Notes: a model not told the origin generated them from the letters alone. A stretch of 64,000 bases of DNA from an uncultured Francisella sp. (GCA_943914555.1 CALUCM010000001.1:1-64000), one strand, 5' to 3'; numbered from the stretch's first letter, positions 51,376 to 61,799 are shown. Made by a program: numbers and translations.

Positions 51376-52845
51376 CTAGCGGTTTTTTGCTATTGGCTTT
51401 GGCTGCAAAGCGTTCCCTGTTAGTTGGTCACTACCGCCTCCTAAAGCGCTATACAAGTCAACTTGATTAAATAACTTAAGTAGCTGGGTTTTTAAGAATT
51501 TATTTTGAGCTTCAATATATTTTTTTTCTGCCTCTAACATTTCATTACGGTTACTAATGCCTTCATTAAAGCGTAGACGAGTTAGGTCTCTGATTTTTCG
51601 AGTGTTAGTCAATAACTTTATATCTAGTTTATATTGAGCATCTAGTTGGTTATAAACCTGCATGGCAGTGATGATTTCAAAGAAAGCTTGCTGGATGGCT
51701 TGTTGATAATCCAATAATAATCCTTCTTTTTGAATTTTGGCTAACTTAAGCTGACTGAGGTTAGGAAAAATATCAAAAATAGGAACTGTTGCTGCAGGCC
51801 CTGCAGACCAAGCGGTGTGGTGTGAGTGAAATAAAGTATTAAAGTGAGGCGCTGCTGTACTTAAAGCCGCATTAATCATGACACGTGGAAAAAAAGCCGA
51901 GCGCGCCACACCTAATTCTGCATTACTTTTGCGCAACATTTCTTCTGCAGCGCGAATGTCGGGGCGATAAAGCATGACTTCAGCAGGAATATTTTCTGGC
52001 CATACTGTAAACTTAAATTGTTGAGCTAGTGAAAGTGCAGCGGGTAAATCTGCTTGGGAAATCGGTTGACCAACTAATAAAGCAAGTTCATTGCGACTTT
52101 TATCGTAGGTTTGTTGCGCATCTAGCACAGCAGATTCAGCCATTTCTAAGGCATTTTGCTGAGTCAGCAGCTCTAGTTTGGAAATGACACCAGAATGGTA
52201 ACGAAGTTTTTGTATCCGGTAGATATCTCTTTGATAACTGACACTCTGCTGTGCATTTTTTAGCAAAGCAGCATTGGTGGCTACAGAAAAATATTTCTTA
52301 GCAAGGGAAGAGATAAAAGCGATTTGTGCACTTGACCTATCAAAAAGATTGGCTTGAATAGTATGTTTGAAAGCATTTGCTTGATCAAATTTACGGTAAA
52401 GATCAAGTTCAAAATGGGTTACGCCTAAGCCCGCACTATAATTTTTACGAAGGAGCTCTTTGCTTTCATGATGGTTAAGAGGAGCATCCTTTGTCTTTTT
52501 GATCCCCTGGAATTGAAGATTAGGAAAAAGGTTATAGGTATCTAGACCATATTGAGCATTAGCGGCTTTTAATTTTAACATGGCCTTTTGCACTTGATAA
52601 TTATTTTTTAAACCAATTTTAATCAGCGCTTTTAACTGGGGATCATTAAAATAATTATGCCAACTGATAGTATGTGCTTTTAACTGTGCTTGCGCAGGAA
52701 TGCGCATGTCTGATAGAGGGACATTGCTCTCTATAGTAGGGCGATGATAAGTAGGTGCCAGAGAACAAGCAGGCAAACATAAAGTCAGTGTAGTAATGGA
52801 GAAGGCGGTTATACTAATAAACGGAAAACGACGTAAGAAGTTCAT
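51376..52845 (-). CDS. Outer-membrane efflux lipoprotein (NodT/OprM family)
   Basis: This is a TolC-like channel of a tripartite efflux system. I start at ATG 52845 (MNFLRRFPFISIT), nine bases after AAGGAC; the frame is open to 52881. The 489 residues have a signal with lipobox LPAC (Cys near 27), SLAPTYHRP right after it as in NodT-type proteins, two OEP repeats (about 85-280 and 300-475), and LALLVGQPIS and the conserved RPDIRAAEEMLRKSNAELGVARSAFFP. No membrane-fusion or RND pump gene lies next to it, so its partners are elsewhere. Confidence 0.9.
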   Translation of the reverse strand: MNFLRRFPFISITAFSITTLTLCLPACSLAPTYHRPTIESNVPLSDMRIPAQAQLKAHTISWHNYFNDPQLKALIKIGLKNNYQVQKAMLKLKAANAQYGLDTYNLFPNLQFQGIKKTKDAPLNHHESKELLRKNYSAGLGVTHFELDLYRKFDQANAFKHTIQANLFDRSSAQIAFISSLAKKYFSVATNAALLKNAQQSVSYQRDIYRIQKLRYHSGVISKLELLTQQNALEMAESAVLDAQQTYDKSRNELALLVGQPISQADLPAALSLAQQFKFTVWPENIPAEVMLYRPDIRAAEEMLRKSNAELGVARSAFFPRVMINAALSTAAPHFNTLFHSHHTAWSAGPAATVPIFDIFPNLSQLKLAKIQKEGLLLDYQQAIQQAFFEIITAMQVYNQLDAQYKLDIKLLTNTRKIRDLTRLRFNEGISNRNEMLEAEKKYIEAQNKFLKTQLLKLFNQVDLYSALGGGSDQLTGNALQPKPIAKNR

Positions 52846-52968
52846 GGTGTAGAAGTCCTTAAGATTAAATTTTGACGGCACTTTGCCTCAAGTAGTAATG
52901 CTGTCTTCAAATAGGCGATTTAAGCAGCTTGCTTAGCCATAGATTGGGAAACCATGGGAAATGAAGCT

Positions 52969-52998
52969 ATTATACTTTAAGGAGCGAAACTTCACCAA
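52969..52998 (-). promoter_or_regulatory. Promoter for the efflux channel gene
   Basis: On the minus strand, TTGGTG (52998-52993), an 18-base spacer and consensus TATAAT (52974-52969) lie about 124 bases before the start at 52845. Confidence 0.5.
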
Positions 52999-53086
52999 TA
53001 TTAAAGTAGCTAGCGTTATTATTAATGTTTTGCTGCTTGTGTTAAAAAATATACCGGAATCAATCATTAATAAAAAGGAATAACCT

Positions 53087-54211
53087 ATGACTATGGTAAA
53101 AAACATATCTACGCCTTATTACCTGCTTGATCAAGGGCGTTTGATTCATAATATGCAGTTGATGAAACGTTTTGCTAATTTATCTAAGACACGCCTTTTA
53201 TTGGCCGTTAAATGTTTTGCTGTTCCTTTTGTTTTTCCAGATATGAAACAATTTTTGCACGGTACTACCTCTTCTTCTCTGTATGAAGTGAAATTGGGTA
53301 AAACAACTTTTGGCGGAGAGACGCATGCTTATAGTGTTGCTTTTCGTGATGATGAAATTGATGAGGTATTAAAGTATGCAGATAAAATCATTTTCAATAG
53401 TATTAGCCAGTTGCATCGATTTAAAGAGGTAGCTACACGTCGATGCTGTCCAATTGGTCTACGTATTAATCCTGGTATTAGCTTTTCTCCCTATCTACTA
53501 GCTGATCCGGCAAGGCCATATAGTCGTTTGGGTGTTGCAGATCGAGAAGACTTGCGTTCGGTATTACCTCAAATATCTGGGTTAATGTTTCATTTTAATT
53601 GTGAAAACAATGACTTTTGCCGACTACAGGCATTGCTTAAAAAGATTGAAGAAGAATATGCTTTTGCCTTTTTAGCAGTGGATTGGATCAGTCTGGGTGG
53701 AGGAGTTAATTTTATTGGGTCTCACTATCCTTGGGAGGATTTAGCCAATTATTTAAGAGAGTTGGCAGATCGATATCATGTGCAGATTTATCTAGAACCG
53801 GGAGCAGCTACTGTGGCAGGAGTGGGCAGTTTGGAAGTATCAGTATTGGATATTATTGAGCGACAAGAACAAAAAATTGCCATTGTTGATGCCTCGATAG
53901 AAGCGCATATGCTGGATTATTTGTTATATGAACAACCTATTGCCATTAAAGGAACGGTAGAAAAGGGATATTCTTATCAAATTACTGGCAATACTTGTTT
54001 GGCTGGTGATATTTTTGGTACATTTTCTTTCTCTCAAGAGCTCGCAGTGGGTGATCAGTTAAGTATCCAAGAGGCGGCAGCTTATATCATTGTGAAAAAA
54101 AACTGGTTTAATGGAGTTAAGATGCCAGCGATTGCCCTACACAAGTTAAATGGACAAGTAGAAATGCTACGACGTTTTACCTATGTAGATTATCTGCATA
54201 GTTTATCTTAA
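53087..54211 (+). CDS. nspC: Carboxynorspermidine decarboxylase
   Basis: NspC is a PLP enzyme of the alanine-racemase fold that decarboxylates carboxy(nor)spermidine, the last step of the AdoMet-independent spermidine route. In 374 residues one sees the PLP Lys42 (LLAVKCFA), SLYEVKLGK, the PLP phosphate-binding ISLGGGVNF (about 203-211), the LEPGAA segment, and the catalytic Cys in GNTCLAGDIFG (near 303). ATG 53087 follows AAGGAA. The partner dehydrogenase gene follows after 58 bases. Confidence 0.92.
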   Translation: MTMVKNISTPYYLLDQGRLIHNMQLMKRFANLSKTRLLLAVKCFAVPFVFPDMKQFLHGTTSSSLYEVKLGKTTFGGETHAYSVAFRDDEIDEVLKYADKIIFNSISQLHRFKEVATRRCCPIGLRINPGISFSPYLLADPARPYSRLGVADREDLRSVLPQISGLMFHFNCENNDFCRLQALLKKIEEEYAFAFLAVDWISLGGGVNFIGSHYPWEDLANYLRELADRYHVQIYLEPGAATVAGVGSLEVSVLDIIERQEQKIAIVDASIEAHMLDYLLYEQPIAIKGTVEKGYSYQITGNTCLAGDIFGTFSFSQELAVGDQLSIQEAAAYIIVKKNWFNGVKMPAIALHKLNGQVEMLRRFTYVDYLHSLS

Positions 54212-54269
54212 AAATAATCAATGTCATTTGACACAGTTAGGGTTAAAAACATAGGGGGAAAAAGTAATA

Positions 54270-55553
54270 ATGGATAAAAAGAAAAAGCACAAACGCACAA
54301 AGCATAAAGCGGAAAAAAGAAAAAATGTGCTGATTATTGGTGCCGGTGGAGTGGCTCATGTGGTTGCCCACAAATGTGCCCAGAGTAATGATATTTTAGG
54401 GCAGATTAGTATCGCCTCAAGACAAATTGAAAAATGCTATGCGATTGTGGAGAGTGTTATGGAAAAAAATAGCTTTAAAATTCCATCCAGTATCCACTGT
54501 TATACCATTGATGCCATGAAGATTGATGAGTTGGTGAAACTCATTGAAGAAACCAAGTCTAAAATTGTAATTAATGTTGGTTCTGCTTTTGTGAATTTGT
54601 ATGTGCTGCAGGCTTGTATTAAAACGGGCGCAGCTTACATTGATACTGCCATTCATGAAAATCCCAACTTGGTTTGTGAAACCCCTCCTTGGTACGAAAA
54701 TTATGAATGGCAATGGCAAGAAGCCTGTGAGGAAAATAATGTCACAGCGATTTTGGGTTGTGGATTTGATCCAGGAGTAGTAAATGCATATTCGGCCTTA
54801 GCAGTTAATGACTACTTGGATGACACGCAAAGCCTAGACATTATTGATATTAATGCGGGAAAACATACACATTATTTTGCCACAAATTTTGATCCGGAGA
54901 TTAATTTTCGTGAATTTACAGGAACGGTATGGACCTGGCAAAACGATGAATGGGTTAGTAATCACATGTTTGAAGTGAAAAGAAGTGACGATTTACCGGT
55001 TGTTGGGATACAAGAGTCCTATTTGGTTGGTCATGATGAAATTCATTCCATGTCACAAAAATTGGATGTGCCTAATATCCGTTTTTGGATGAGTTTTAGC
55101 CCGCACTATGTGAATGTTTTTACTGTATTAAAAAATTTAGGTTTGCTGTCAGAAAAATCGGTGTTTACTGCTGAAGGAGTAAAAGTTGTACCGCTTAAAG
55201 TAGTGAAAGCAGTATTGCCTGATCCAGCTTCTTTAGCGCCTTCTTATAGTGGTAAAACCTTGATTGGTGTACAGGCAAAAGGTAAAAAGGACCATAAGGA
55301 TAGAGAAATTTTTATCTATAATATCTGTGATCATGAAGAAGCGTATAAGGAGCTAGGAAGTCAAGCGATTTCCTATACAGCAGGGGTTCCGCCTGTTGCA
55401 GCGGCAATTTTAATTGCGACTAAAGTCTGGCGGGTAGGTAAGATGGTGAATGTTGAAGAGTTGGATCCCCTACCTTTTTTGAAGTTGCTTGACCAAATGG
55501 GATTACCCACCTATGTCAGAGAACAAGGACATGACCAACGGCTTTATTTTTAA
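54270..55553 (+). CDS. Carboxynorspermidine dehydrogenase
   Basis: The enzyme condenses aspartate semialdehyde with putrescine or diaminopropane and reduces the product with NADPH. The 427 residues have a Rossmann motif VLIIGAGGVAHVV (20-32), DTAIHENPN, GCGFDPGVVNAY and the C-terminal catalytic domain typical of the saccharopine-dehydrogenase-like group. A Lys/Arg/His-rich 18-residue start (DKKKKHKRTKHKAEKRK) precedes the Rossmann fold, where relatives begin almost at once. It forms an operon with nspC and is convergent with thrC, 12 bases away. Confidence 0.9.
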   Translation: MDKKKKHKRTKHKAEKRKNVLIIGAGGVAHVVAHKCAQSNDILGQISIASRQIEKCYAIVESVMEKNSFKIPSSIHCYTIDAMKIDELVKLIEETKSKIVINVGSAFVNLYVLQACIKTGAAYIDTAIHENPNLVCETPPWYENYEWQWQEACEENNVTAILGCGFDPGVVNAYSALAVNDYLDDTQSLDIIDINAGKHTHYFATNFDPEINFREFTGTVWTWQNDEWVSNHMFEVKRSDDLPVVGIQESYLVGHDEIHSMSQKLDVPNIRFWMSFSPHYVNVFTVLKNLGLLSEKSVFTAEGVKVVPLKVVKAVLPDPASLAPSYSGKTLIGVQAKGKKDHKDREIFIYNICDHEEAYKELGSQAISYTAGVPPVAAAILIATKVWRVGKMVNVEELDPLPFLKLLDQMGLPTYVREQGHDQRLYF

Positions 55554-55565
55554 GTCACAGTGGTT

Positions 55566-56981
55566 TTAGGCTGCTTCATGTCGCTGTATAAAATCCTGTA
55601 AGGCATTAAGATCTTTATGTAAATATGTAACCTGTTGGATTCGCTTTTCTATCCCTTGCCATGGCGCAGGGCGAGGAATCAAAAAGTCTTCGCCTAAAGC
55701 TTCTTTGATAGTGCTTTCAAATTTGATTGGCAAGGCTGTTTCTAAGGTAATTACCGTTTCTCCCGGTTGCTTTAGTTGTTGTGCCACAAAAACTCCATCA
55801 GCGGTATGAGGATCAACTAACTGTTTTTGTTTAAAATAAAGCGAGCGAATGATTTCTAATCGGTTGTGATGACAGCTTGCCGCTGAATAAAAGCCGAATG
55901 AACCTTTGATCTTAGGCAAGAGATGGCTAAGATCAAGAGAATTGTTTTTTTGCAAGTGTTGCCAAGCATTTTGTAAAACTTCCGGGTCGCGGTCTAATAA
56001 ATCGAAAATAAAACGTTCCAAATTGGAAGCCTTAGCAATATCCATGGAAGGGCTAGAGGTGATGTGTACTTTTGTTGGTGGACGAGGGCAGTATACACCT
56101 GTATTAAAAAATTCCTCTAGTACATTATTTTCATTTGTTGCGACAAGCAAGCGTGCGACTGGTAGCCCCATACTGCGGGCGACATGAGCAGCGCATACGT
56201 TACCAAAGTTGCCAGAAGGCACACAGAAAGTGACTTTTTCTTTAATGGAGGTGGTGACTGCAAAATAGCCCTTAAAGTAATAAACAATTTGAGCCAATAT
56301 TCGTCCCCAATTGATTGAATTAACGGTACCAATGGAAAAGCGATTCTTAAACGGCAAGTTACTTTGGATTCCTTTAACCAAATCTTGGCAGTCATCAAAC
56401 ACACCTTCGATGGCAATATTGTAAATATTGGCATCTTGTAATGAATACATTTGTGCACGTTGGAAGTCACTCATTTTACCAGCTGGAGACAGCATGAACA
56501 CTTGAATATTTTTCTTGCCGCGCATCGCATATTCAGCAGCGCTACCGGTATCACCACTGGTTGCACCTAAGATATTCAATTGTTTATTTTGTTGCTCTAA
56601 TACATATTCAAACAATTGCCCGAGAAGTTGCATGGCAATGTCTTTGAAAGCAAGGGTTGGTCCATTAGATAAGTGAAGCAGATAAAGGTCATTGCCTATA
56701 TTTTTAATGGGGGTAATATCTGCATCAGGAAAATTCTCTGGGGAATAGGCTGCATTGATTAATGTACGTAGTTTGTCCTCTGGAATATCGCTAATAAACA
56801 ACCGCATGAGGGCTAGAGCGAGATCCTGGTAAGAGAGGAAACGCCAACTTTCTATTGTTTCTAAGGAAAGCTGCGGATAATGGGTTGGCACTATTAAACC
56901 ACCGTCTTTAGCTAGACCTGTTAGCAATGTTTCACTAAATGATAGACGCGCAGCTGCTGCACGGGTACTTTGATACTCCAT
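55566..56981 (-). CDS. thrC: Threonine synthase
   Basis: ThrC converts O-phosphohomoserine to threonine with PLP. The 471-residue protein has the long N-terminal domain of the bacterial/fungal type (YQSTRAAA, LAKDGGLIVP), PLP Lys113 (LAFKDIAMQ), GATSGDTGSAAEYA and the phosphate-binding SGNFGNVCAA. No other thr gene is adjacent and no threonine leader peptide is evident upstream. Confidence 0.96.
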   Translation of the reverse strand: MEYQSTRAAAARLSFSETLLTGLAKDGGLIVPTHYPQLSLETIESWRFLSYQDLALALMRLFISDIPEDKLRTLINAAYSPENFPDADITPIKNIGNDLYLLHLSNGPTLAFKDIAMQLLGQLFEYVLEQQNKQLNILGATSGDTGSAAEYAMRGKKNIQVFMLSPAGKMSDFQRAQMYSLQDANIYNIAIEGVFDDCQDLVKGIQSNLPFKNRFSIGTVNSINWGRILAQIVYYFKGYFAVTTSIKEKVTFCVPSGNFGNVCAAHVARSMGLPVARLLVATNENNVLEEFFNTGVYCPRPPTKVHITSSPSMDIAKASNLERFIFDLLDRDPEVLQNAWQHLQKNNSLDLSHLLPKIKGSFGFYSAASCHHNRLEIIRSLYFKQKQLVDPHTADGVFVAQQLKQPGETVITLETALPIKFESTIKEALGEDFLIPRPAPWQGIEKRIQQVTYLHKDLNALQDFIQRHEAA

Positions 56982-57238
56982 AAAATACTTTCTTTCTAAA
57001 GTGTGTCATTCACTACTTCGCAATTATATTTGCAGAAATCCAAAGGTATCAAACTTGCCCAGTTAAAACACCAAAAAGTTGGTCACAAATAATGCCATTG
57101 CTGTGAGGTGGTATTATACATCTTACGTGAAGGTGCTAAGTAAACAAGGTGTCTATACAATAGTTAAGGTCTTGTCCTAACTTTAAAATTATTTTTTGAA
57201 AATTGATGCAAAGAAATACAAATATCAATTAGGCACTC
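56982..57238. other. 257-base gap between rluD and thrC
   Basis: No gene is seen. On the minus strand a TATAAT (57118-57113) lies about 130 bases before thrC and may be its -10, with no good -35. No terminator with a T-run was found for rluD's neighbour. Confidence 0.35.
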
Positions 57239-58252
57239 TTAATAATCTTGTGATTTACTATGCTCTTCTTTGTATAAAAGATCTAATAAATGTCGCATAT
57301 CTAGCGGTAAATCAGCCTGAAAGCTAAGTTTTTCCTTCTTTATAGGATGAATAAAGTGCAATTGATAGGCATGCAGCATTTGGCGATCAATAGTGCGTAA
57401 GACACTATTAAGTTGTTCATTGTTAGTAAGGCGTAAAGTTCCACCATAGATGGGGTCACCCACAAGAGGGTAGCCTGCGTGCTGCATATGCACGCGAATT
57501 TGGTGGGTGCGTCCAGTTTCTAAGGCGCATTCAATATAACTATGTTGTTTAAAGCGCTTAAGCACCCGTATGTGGGTAATGGCTTCTTTCCCCCCTGTGC
57601 TGAGCACAGCCATTTTCGTGCGAGTGTAAGGATGACGTCCAATTTGACTGTGGATACTACCATCATAAGGAATAATCCCCAGGGTAATGGCACGATACAA
57701 GCGCTTGATTGTTCTGGCTTGTAGCTGTTTGACAAGATCTGTTTGTGTTTCTAACGTTTTGGCAACCACCATCAACCCGCTCGTGTTTTTATCCAAGCGA
57801 TGGACAATTCCTGCTCGAGGTAGATGGTGTAACTCTTGGTGATAATGCAACAAACCATTGAGAAGAGTATGTGACCAGTTGCCAGCTGCGGGATGCACCA
57901 CTAGATCAGGTGGTTTATTAAGTACCAGAAGATGAGTATCTTCATAAACAATATTTAGATGAATAATTTGGGGACGAAATGAGGTCTCTTCGGGAGTTGC
58001 ATCGCAAATTATTTTAATTTGCTCTGTTCCGATTAGCTTATGTTTTGCTATACTAGGCAAGTTATTGACTGTTACGGCGCCTTTTTTTATCCATGAGGTA
58101 ATTCGGGAACGAGAATATTGGGGTAGTAGTTTGGCCAAAACCACATCTAATCTTTCTCCCGCTAACTCGTTGGGAACGATTAGGTCAATAACAGGGTTAT
58201 TATTTGATAAAACACTGCATTGATTAAGATTTTTAGAAAGTGACTTATTCAT
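57239..58252 (-). CDS. rluD: 23S rRNA pseudouridine synthase RluD
   Basis: RluD makes pseudouridines in helix 69 of 23S rRNA. The 337 residues have an S4-like domain (about 33-95: ERLDVVLAKLLPQYSRSRI), the catalytic HRLDKNTSGL with Asp154, and GRTHQIRVHMQHAGYPLVGDP. The N-terminal ~22 residues before the S4 domain are extra. The ATG overlaps that of divergent bamD by two bases; no later start codon preserves the S4 domain. Confidence 0.94.
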   Translation of the reverse strand: MNKSLSKNLNQCSVLSNNNPVIDLIVPNELAGERLDVVLAKLLPQYSRSRITSWIKKGAVTVNNLPSIAKHKLIGTEQIKIICDATPEETSFRPQIIHLNIVYEDTHLLVLNKPPDLVVHPAAGNWSHTLLNGLLHYHQELHHLPRAGIVHRLDKNTSGLMVVAKTLETQTDLVKQLQARTIKRLYRAITLGIIPYDGSIHSQIGRHPYTRTKMAVLSTGGKEAITHIRVLKRFKQHSYIECALETGRTHQIRVHMQHAGYPLVGDPIYGGTLRLTNNEQLNSVLRTIDRQMLHAYQLHFIHPIKKEKLSFQADLPLDMRHLLDLLYKEEHSKSQDY

Positions 58253-59147
58253 GAAAAAGATCGGGTTGGGATTAATATTAGCGTTGCTATTATCTGCTTG
58301 TGCAACATCGCAAAAGGTAGATAAAGATGCTCAAATCACAAGTGGCTGGCCAGTAGAGCGATTATACACGGAAGCCAGTGATGAGTTAACCAGTAAAAAT
58401 TATGCTAGGGCTATTAAGTTGTATGATATTTTAATGGCACGTTATCCATATGGCCGTTTTGCAGAGCAAGCCTTATTAGATAAAGCATATGCCAATTACC
58501 GAGATGAGGAAAAAGAAAAAGCCTTAGAATCTATTGAGGAATTTGAGCGTTTGTACCCCAAGCACCCTCGCATGGACTATGCTTTGTATCTAAAGGGAAT
58601 GGTACAGTTGGATTTACGCAACACATCTTGGTTTGACCGTCTTTCGCAACAAGATTGGTCTGATCGTGATCCAGAATCTAACCGCTTGGCTTATGAAGCT
58701 TATGCTCAGCTTGTGAAAAGATTCCCCGACAGTCAATACGCTGCTGATGCCTTACAAAAAATGAAGGAATTGGTTGAGGCCTTAGGAGGTCATGAAATGG
58801 CAGTGGCGCGTTATTACTACAAGATGGGGGCTTATGTGGCAGCAGCTAACCGTGCTAAAAACATCCTCAATGACTATAAAAACACCTCATATGTGGAGGA
58901 AGCTTTGGCTTTGATGATGTCTGCTTATGATCATTTACAACAGAAAGATTTAGCTTTTGATGCAAAACGTCTACTGCAGGCTAATTTCCCACAGAGTGTT
59001 TATTTAGCAAAAGGTTGGTATGATAAAAACGCCAAAAAGCAATCTTGGTCTACTTTTAAGAATCTTGTCAAAGGAATGACTCGCTGGCATCAATCAGGTC
59101 AGTCAGGGCAAGGTGAAATGAAATCAGGCAAAGAAAAAAGTCAATAA
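58251..59147 (+). CDS. bamD: Outer membrane assembly lipoprotein BamD
   Basis: BamD (ComL) is the essential lipoprotein of the BAM complex that inserts beta-barrel proteins. The 298-residue protein has a short lipoprotein signal with lipobox LSAC (Cys17) and five TPR-like repeats (YARAIKLYDILMARYPYGRF, LESIEEFERLYPKHPRMDYA, LVKRFPDSQYAADA). A basic/Gly/Ser C-terminal tail ends it. It is head to head with rluD, with start codons overlapping by two bases and no good ribosome site. Confidence 0.95.
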   Translation: MKKIGLGLILALLLSACATSQKVDKDAQITSGWPVERLYTEASDELTSKNYARAIKLYDILMARYPYGRFAEQALLDKAYANYRDEEKEKALESIEEFERLYPKHPRMDYALYLKGMVQLDLRNTSWFDRLSQQDWSDRDPESNRLAYEAYAQLVKRFPDSQYAADALQKMKELVEALGGHEMAVARYYYKMGAYVAAANRAKNILNDYKNTSYVEEALALMMSAYDHLQQKDLAFDAKRLLQANFPQSVYLAKGWYDKNAKKQSWSTFKNLVKGMTRWHQSGQSGQGEMKSGKEKSQ

Positions 59148-59263
59148 CAGAGCTAATGCTGTACTAGTTAGTTCTGCTTTACTTACATGGATGCAGTTAT
59201 ACTCGGGTTTTTATATTTCGCTAAAAAATAAAGCAAATAGCCGGGTTTTATCTACGTGCGCTA

Positions 59264-59764
59264 TTAGTTGATTTTAAGATACTCAACTGATCTAATTTTG
59301 ATAATTTCTTCTTTTTCTGGTGTGCGTAAGATAACTTGATCTCCTGCATTTTTGCCAATTAGTGCGCGCGCAAGTGGAGAGCGCCAAGAGATTTTGCCAT
59401 TGGCAATATCAATCTCATCGACTCCCACGATATACACCGTTTGTTGACGACAGCCGTGGCGGATGAGAGAGACTTTAGCCCCAAAAAATATCTGAGTAGT
59501 GGGTGGCCTTGTTTCAGGATCAATAACTTCAGCTTTCTGTAAACATAGGGTTAGATAACGAATTCGATGATCAATCTCACGTAAGCGACGCTTGCCATAT
59601 AGATAATCTCCATTCTCGCTACGATCGCCGTTACTGGCTGCCCAACTAACGATATCAACCACCCGGGGACGTTCTTTTTTGACTAGATGAGAAAGCTCGT
59701 TTTTAAGTCGTTGCCAGCCTGCAGGGGTCAGATAATTTTTGCTGGGAATATTGTCTTTATTCAT
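59264..59764 (-). CDS. greB: Transcription elongation factor GreB
   Basis: Gre factors enter the polymerase secondary channel and trigger cleavage of backtracked RNA. The 166-residue protein has the N-terminal coiled coil (about 10-85) with acidic tip DRSENGDY and the C-terminal FKBP-like domain with SPLARALIGKNAGD. KRRLREIDHRIRYL favours GreB over GreA. It lies 34 bases downstream of uvrB on the same strand. Confidence 0.93.
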   Translation of the reverse strand: MNKDNIPSKNYLTPAGWQRLKNELSHLVKKERPRVVDIVSWAASNGDRSENGDYLYGKRRLREIDHRIRYLTLCLQKAEVIDPETRPPTTQIFFGAKVSLIRHGCRQQTVYIVGVDEIDIANGKISWRSPLARALIGKNAGDQVILRTPEKEEIIKIRSVEYLKIN

Positions 59765-59798
59765 TACTTTAATGTGGTTAAGATGTGTACTATGTTAA

Positions 59799-61799
59799 TT
59801 AAAATAAAGTATCTTGTAACGCCCTGATTTGGTCACGGATTAAAGCCGCTTCTTCAAATTGTAAGGCTTTGGCTTTGGCCAACATGGTTTTTTCCAGTTG
59901 TTCTAAAAGTGCCAAAGCTTCTTTTTCATTATGAGGCATTTTTTTAATGTAGGACGTTTTTGTTTGTTGCTCAGTATCAGCATAGACGCCATCAATGATA
60001 TTGCTGACTTCTTTTTTAATGGCTTTGGGTGTTAAACCATGCACTTCATTATAGTGTATCTGTTTGGCCCGGCGGCGGTCGGTTTCATCAATGGTCAATT
60101 GCATAGATTCTGTGATTTTATCGGCATATAAAATTGCGGTTCCATGATCATTTCTTGCAGCTCGGCCGATTGTCTGAATAAGACTTTTGTGACTACGTAA
60201 AAAACCCTCTTTGTCGGCATCTAAAATAGCTACTAAGGACACTTCTGGAATATCCAGACCCTCACGCAATAAATTAATCCCTATCAAAACATCGATAACA
60301 CCAAGACGCAAGTCGCGAATAATTTCTACTCGTTCAATAGTATCGATATCACTATGTAAATAACGAACTTTAATACCCAGTTCACTGTAATAATCGGTGA
60401 TTTGTTCTGCCATTTTTTTAGTCAATGTGGTGACCAGTACTCGTTCATTGCGTTGTGCACGAATTTTAATTTCACCTAATAGATCATCAATTTGTGAGCG
60501 AGTTGGACGAATAACCACTTGCGGATCTACCAAACTCGTTGGCCGCACCACTTGTTCAACTACTTGGGAAGCATGATCTGCTTCATATTGCGCAGGGGTA
60601 GCAGAAACAAAAATACTTTGCGGCATCAGCGCTTCAAATTCGGTAAATTTTAAAGGACGGTTATCTAGTGCTGAAGGCAGACGAAAACCGTAATCAACCA
60701 AATTTTGTTTGCGCGCTGCATCTCCCTTATACATTCCATTAATTTGTGGGATGGTCACATGACTTTCATCAATAAATAAGATGCTGTTGGGGCGTAGGTA
60801 GTTAAATAAAGTGGGTGGAGGCTCTCCTGCTTGTTTGCCAGTTAAATGCCGAGAATAATTTTCGATTCCTTTACAAAAACCAATTTCATAGAGCATTTCT
60901 AAATCAAAATTAGTGCGTTGTTCCAAACGTTGCTCTTCCACTAGTTTATTTTCTTGACGAAAAAATTCTAGTCTGTTTTTTAATTCTACTTTGATTGATT
61001 CACAGGCACGCAAAATAATATTTCTAGGAGTGACATAATGATTAGAGGGGAAAATGCTATAGCGGGTGATATGTTGGGTGATTTCTCCTGTTAAAGGGTC
61101 AAACATTGACATTTGTTCAATAGTATCATCAAAAAAAACCACTCTAATGGCTGATTCAGAGTTCTCGGCTGGGTAGATGTCAATGATGTCACCACGACGC
61201 CTAAAGCTACCGCGTTTGAATTCAAAATCTCCTCGTTCATATTGCATGGTAATCAGTCGAGAAATAATATCAGCCTGCGCTAAGTGATCATTAACTTTGA
61301 GTAATAACATCATATCGCCGTATTCATCTGGATCTCCTATCCCATAAATCGCTGAGACGGTGGCGATGATAATCACATCATTGCGCTGCAATAAATTTTT
61401 GGTAGCAGAAAGACGCATTTGCTCGATATGATCATTTTTACTGGAATCTTTCTCAATAAAAAGATCGCGTGAAGGAACATAAGCTTCTGGCTGATAATAA
61501 TCATAGAAAGATACAAAATATTCCACTGCGTTTTCTGGAAAAAAGTCTCTCATTTCCGCATACAATTGTGCTGCTAAAGTTTTGTTATGCGCTAGTATCA
61601 TTGCTGGGCGACCACTTTGGGCGATCACATTGGCCATGGTATAGGTTTTGCCAGACCCAGTGACACCAAGCAAAGTTTGTGCAGACAAGCCATCATCAAG
61701 ACCTTTTAATAAACTGGCAATTGCCTGCGGTTGATCTCCAGCTGGTGGATATTCTTGATACAATTTAAAGGGGCTGCCAGGAGGTTGAATTATTTTCAT
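59799..61799 (-). CDS. uvrB: Excinuclease ABC subunit UvrB
   Basis: UvrB is the damage-verifying helicase of nucleotide excision repair. The 666 residues have Walker A GVTGSGKT (45-52), the beta-hairpin region [15 protein letters not shown] (about 92-106), IDESH, helicase motif VI (QTIGRAARN) and a C-terminal UVR domain (about 625-660) that binds UvrC. I saw no LexA-type box in the upstream region. Confidence 0.97.
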   Translation of the reverse strand: MKIIQPPGSPFKLYQEYPPAGDQPQAIASLLKGLDDGLSAQTLLGVTGSGKTYTMANVIAQSGRPAMILAHNKTLAAQLYAEMRDFFPENAVEYFVSFYDYYQPEAYVPSRDLFIEKDSSKNDHIEQMRLSATKNLLQRNDVIIIATVSAIYGIGDPDEYGDMMLLLKVNDHLAQADIISRLITMQYERGDFEFKRGSFRRRGDIIDIYPAENSESAIRVVFFDDTIEQMSMFDPLTGEITQHITRYSIFPSNHYVTPRNIILRACESIKVELKNRLEFFRQENKLVEEQRLEQRTNFDLEMLYEIGFCKGIENYSRHLTGKQAGEPPPTLFNYLRPNSILFIDESHVTIPQINGMYKGDAARKQNLVDYGFRLPSALDNRPLKFTEFEALMPQSIFVSATPAQYEADHASQVVEQVVRPTSLVDPQVVIRPTRSQIDDLLGEIKIRAQRNERVLVTTLTKKMAEQITDYYSELGIKVRYLHSDIDTIERVEIIRDLRLGVIDVLIGINLLREGLDIPEVSLVAILDADKEGFLRSHKSLIQTIGRAARNDHGTAILYADKITESMQLTIDETDRRRAKQIHYNEVHGLTPKAIKKEVSNIIDGVYADTEQQTKTSYIKKMPHNEKEALALLEQLEKTMLAKAKALQFEEAALIRDQIRALQDTLF

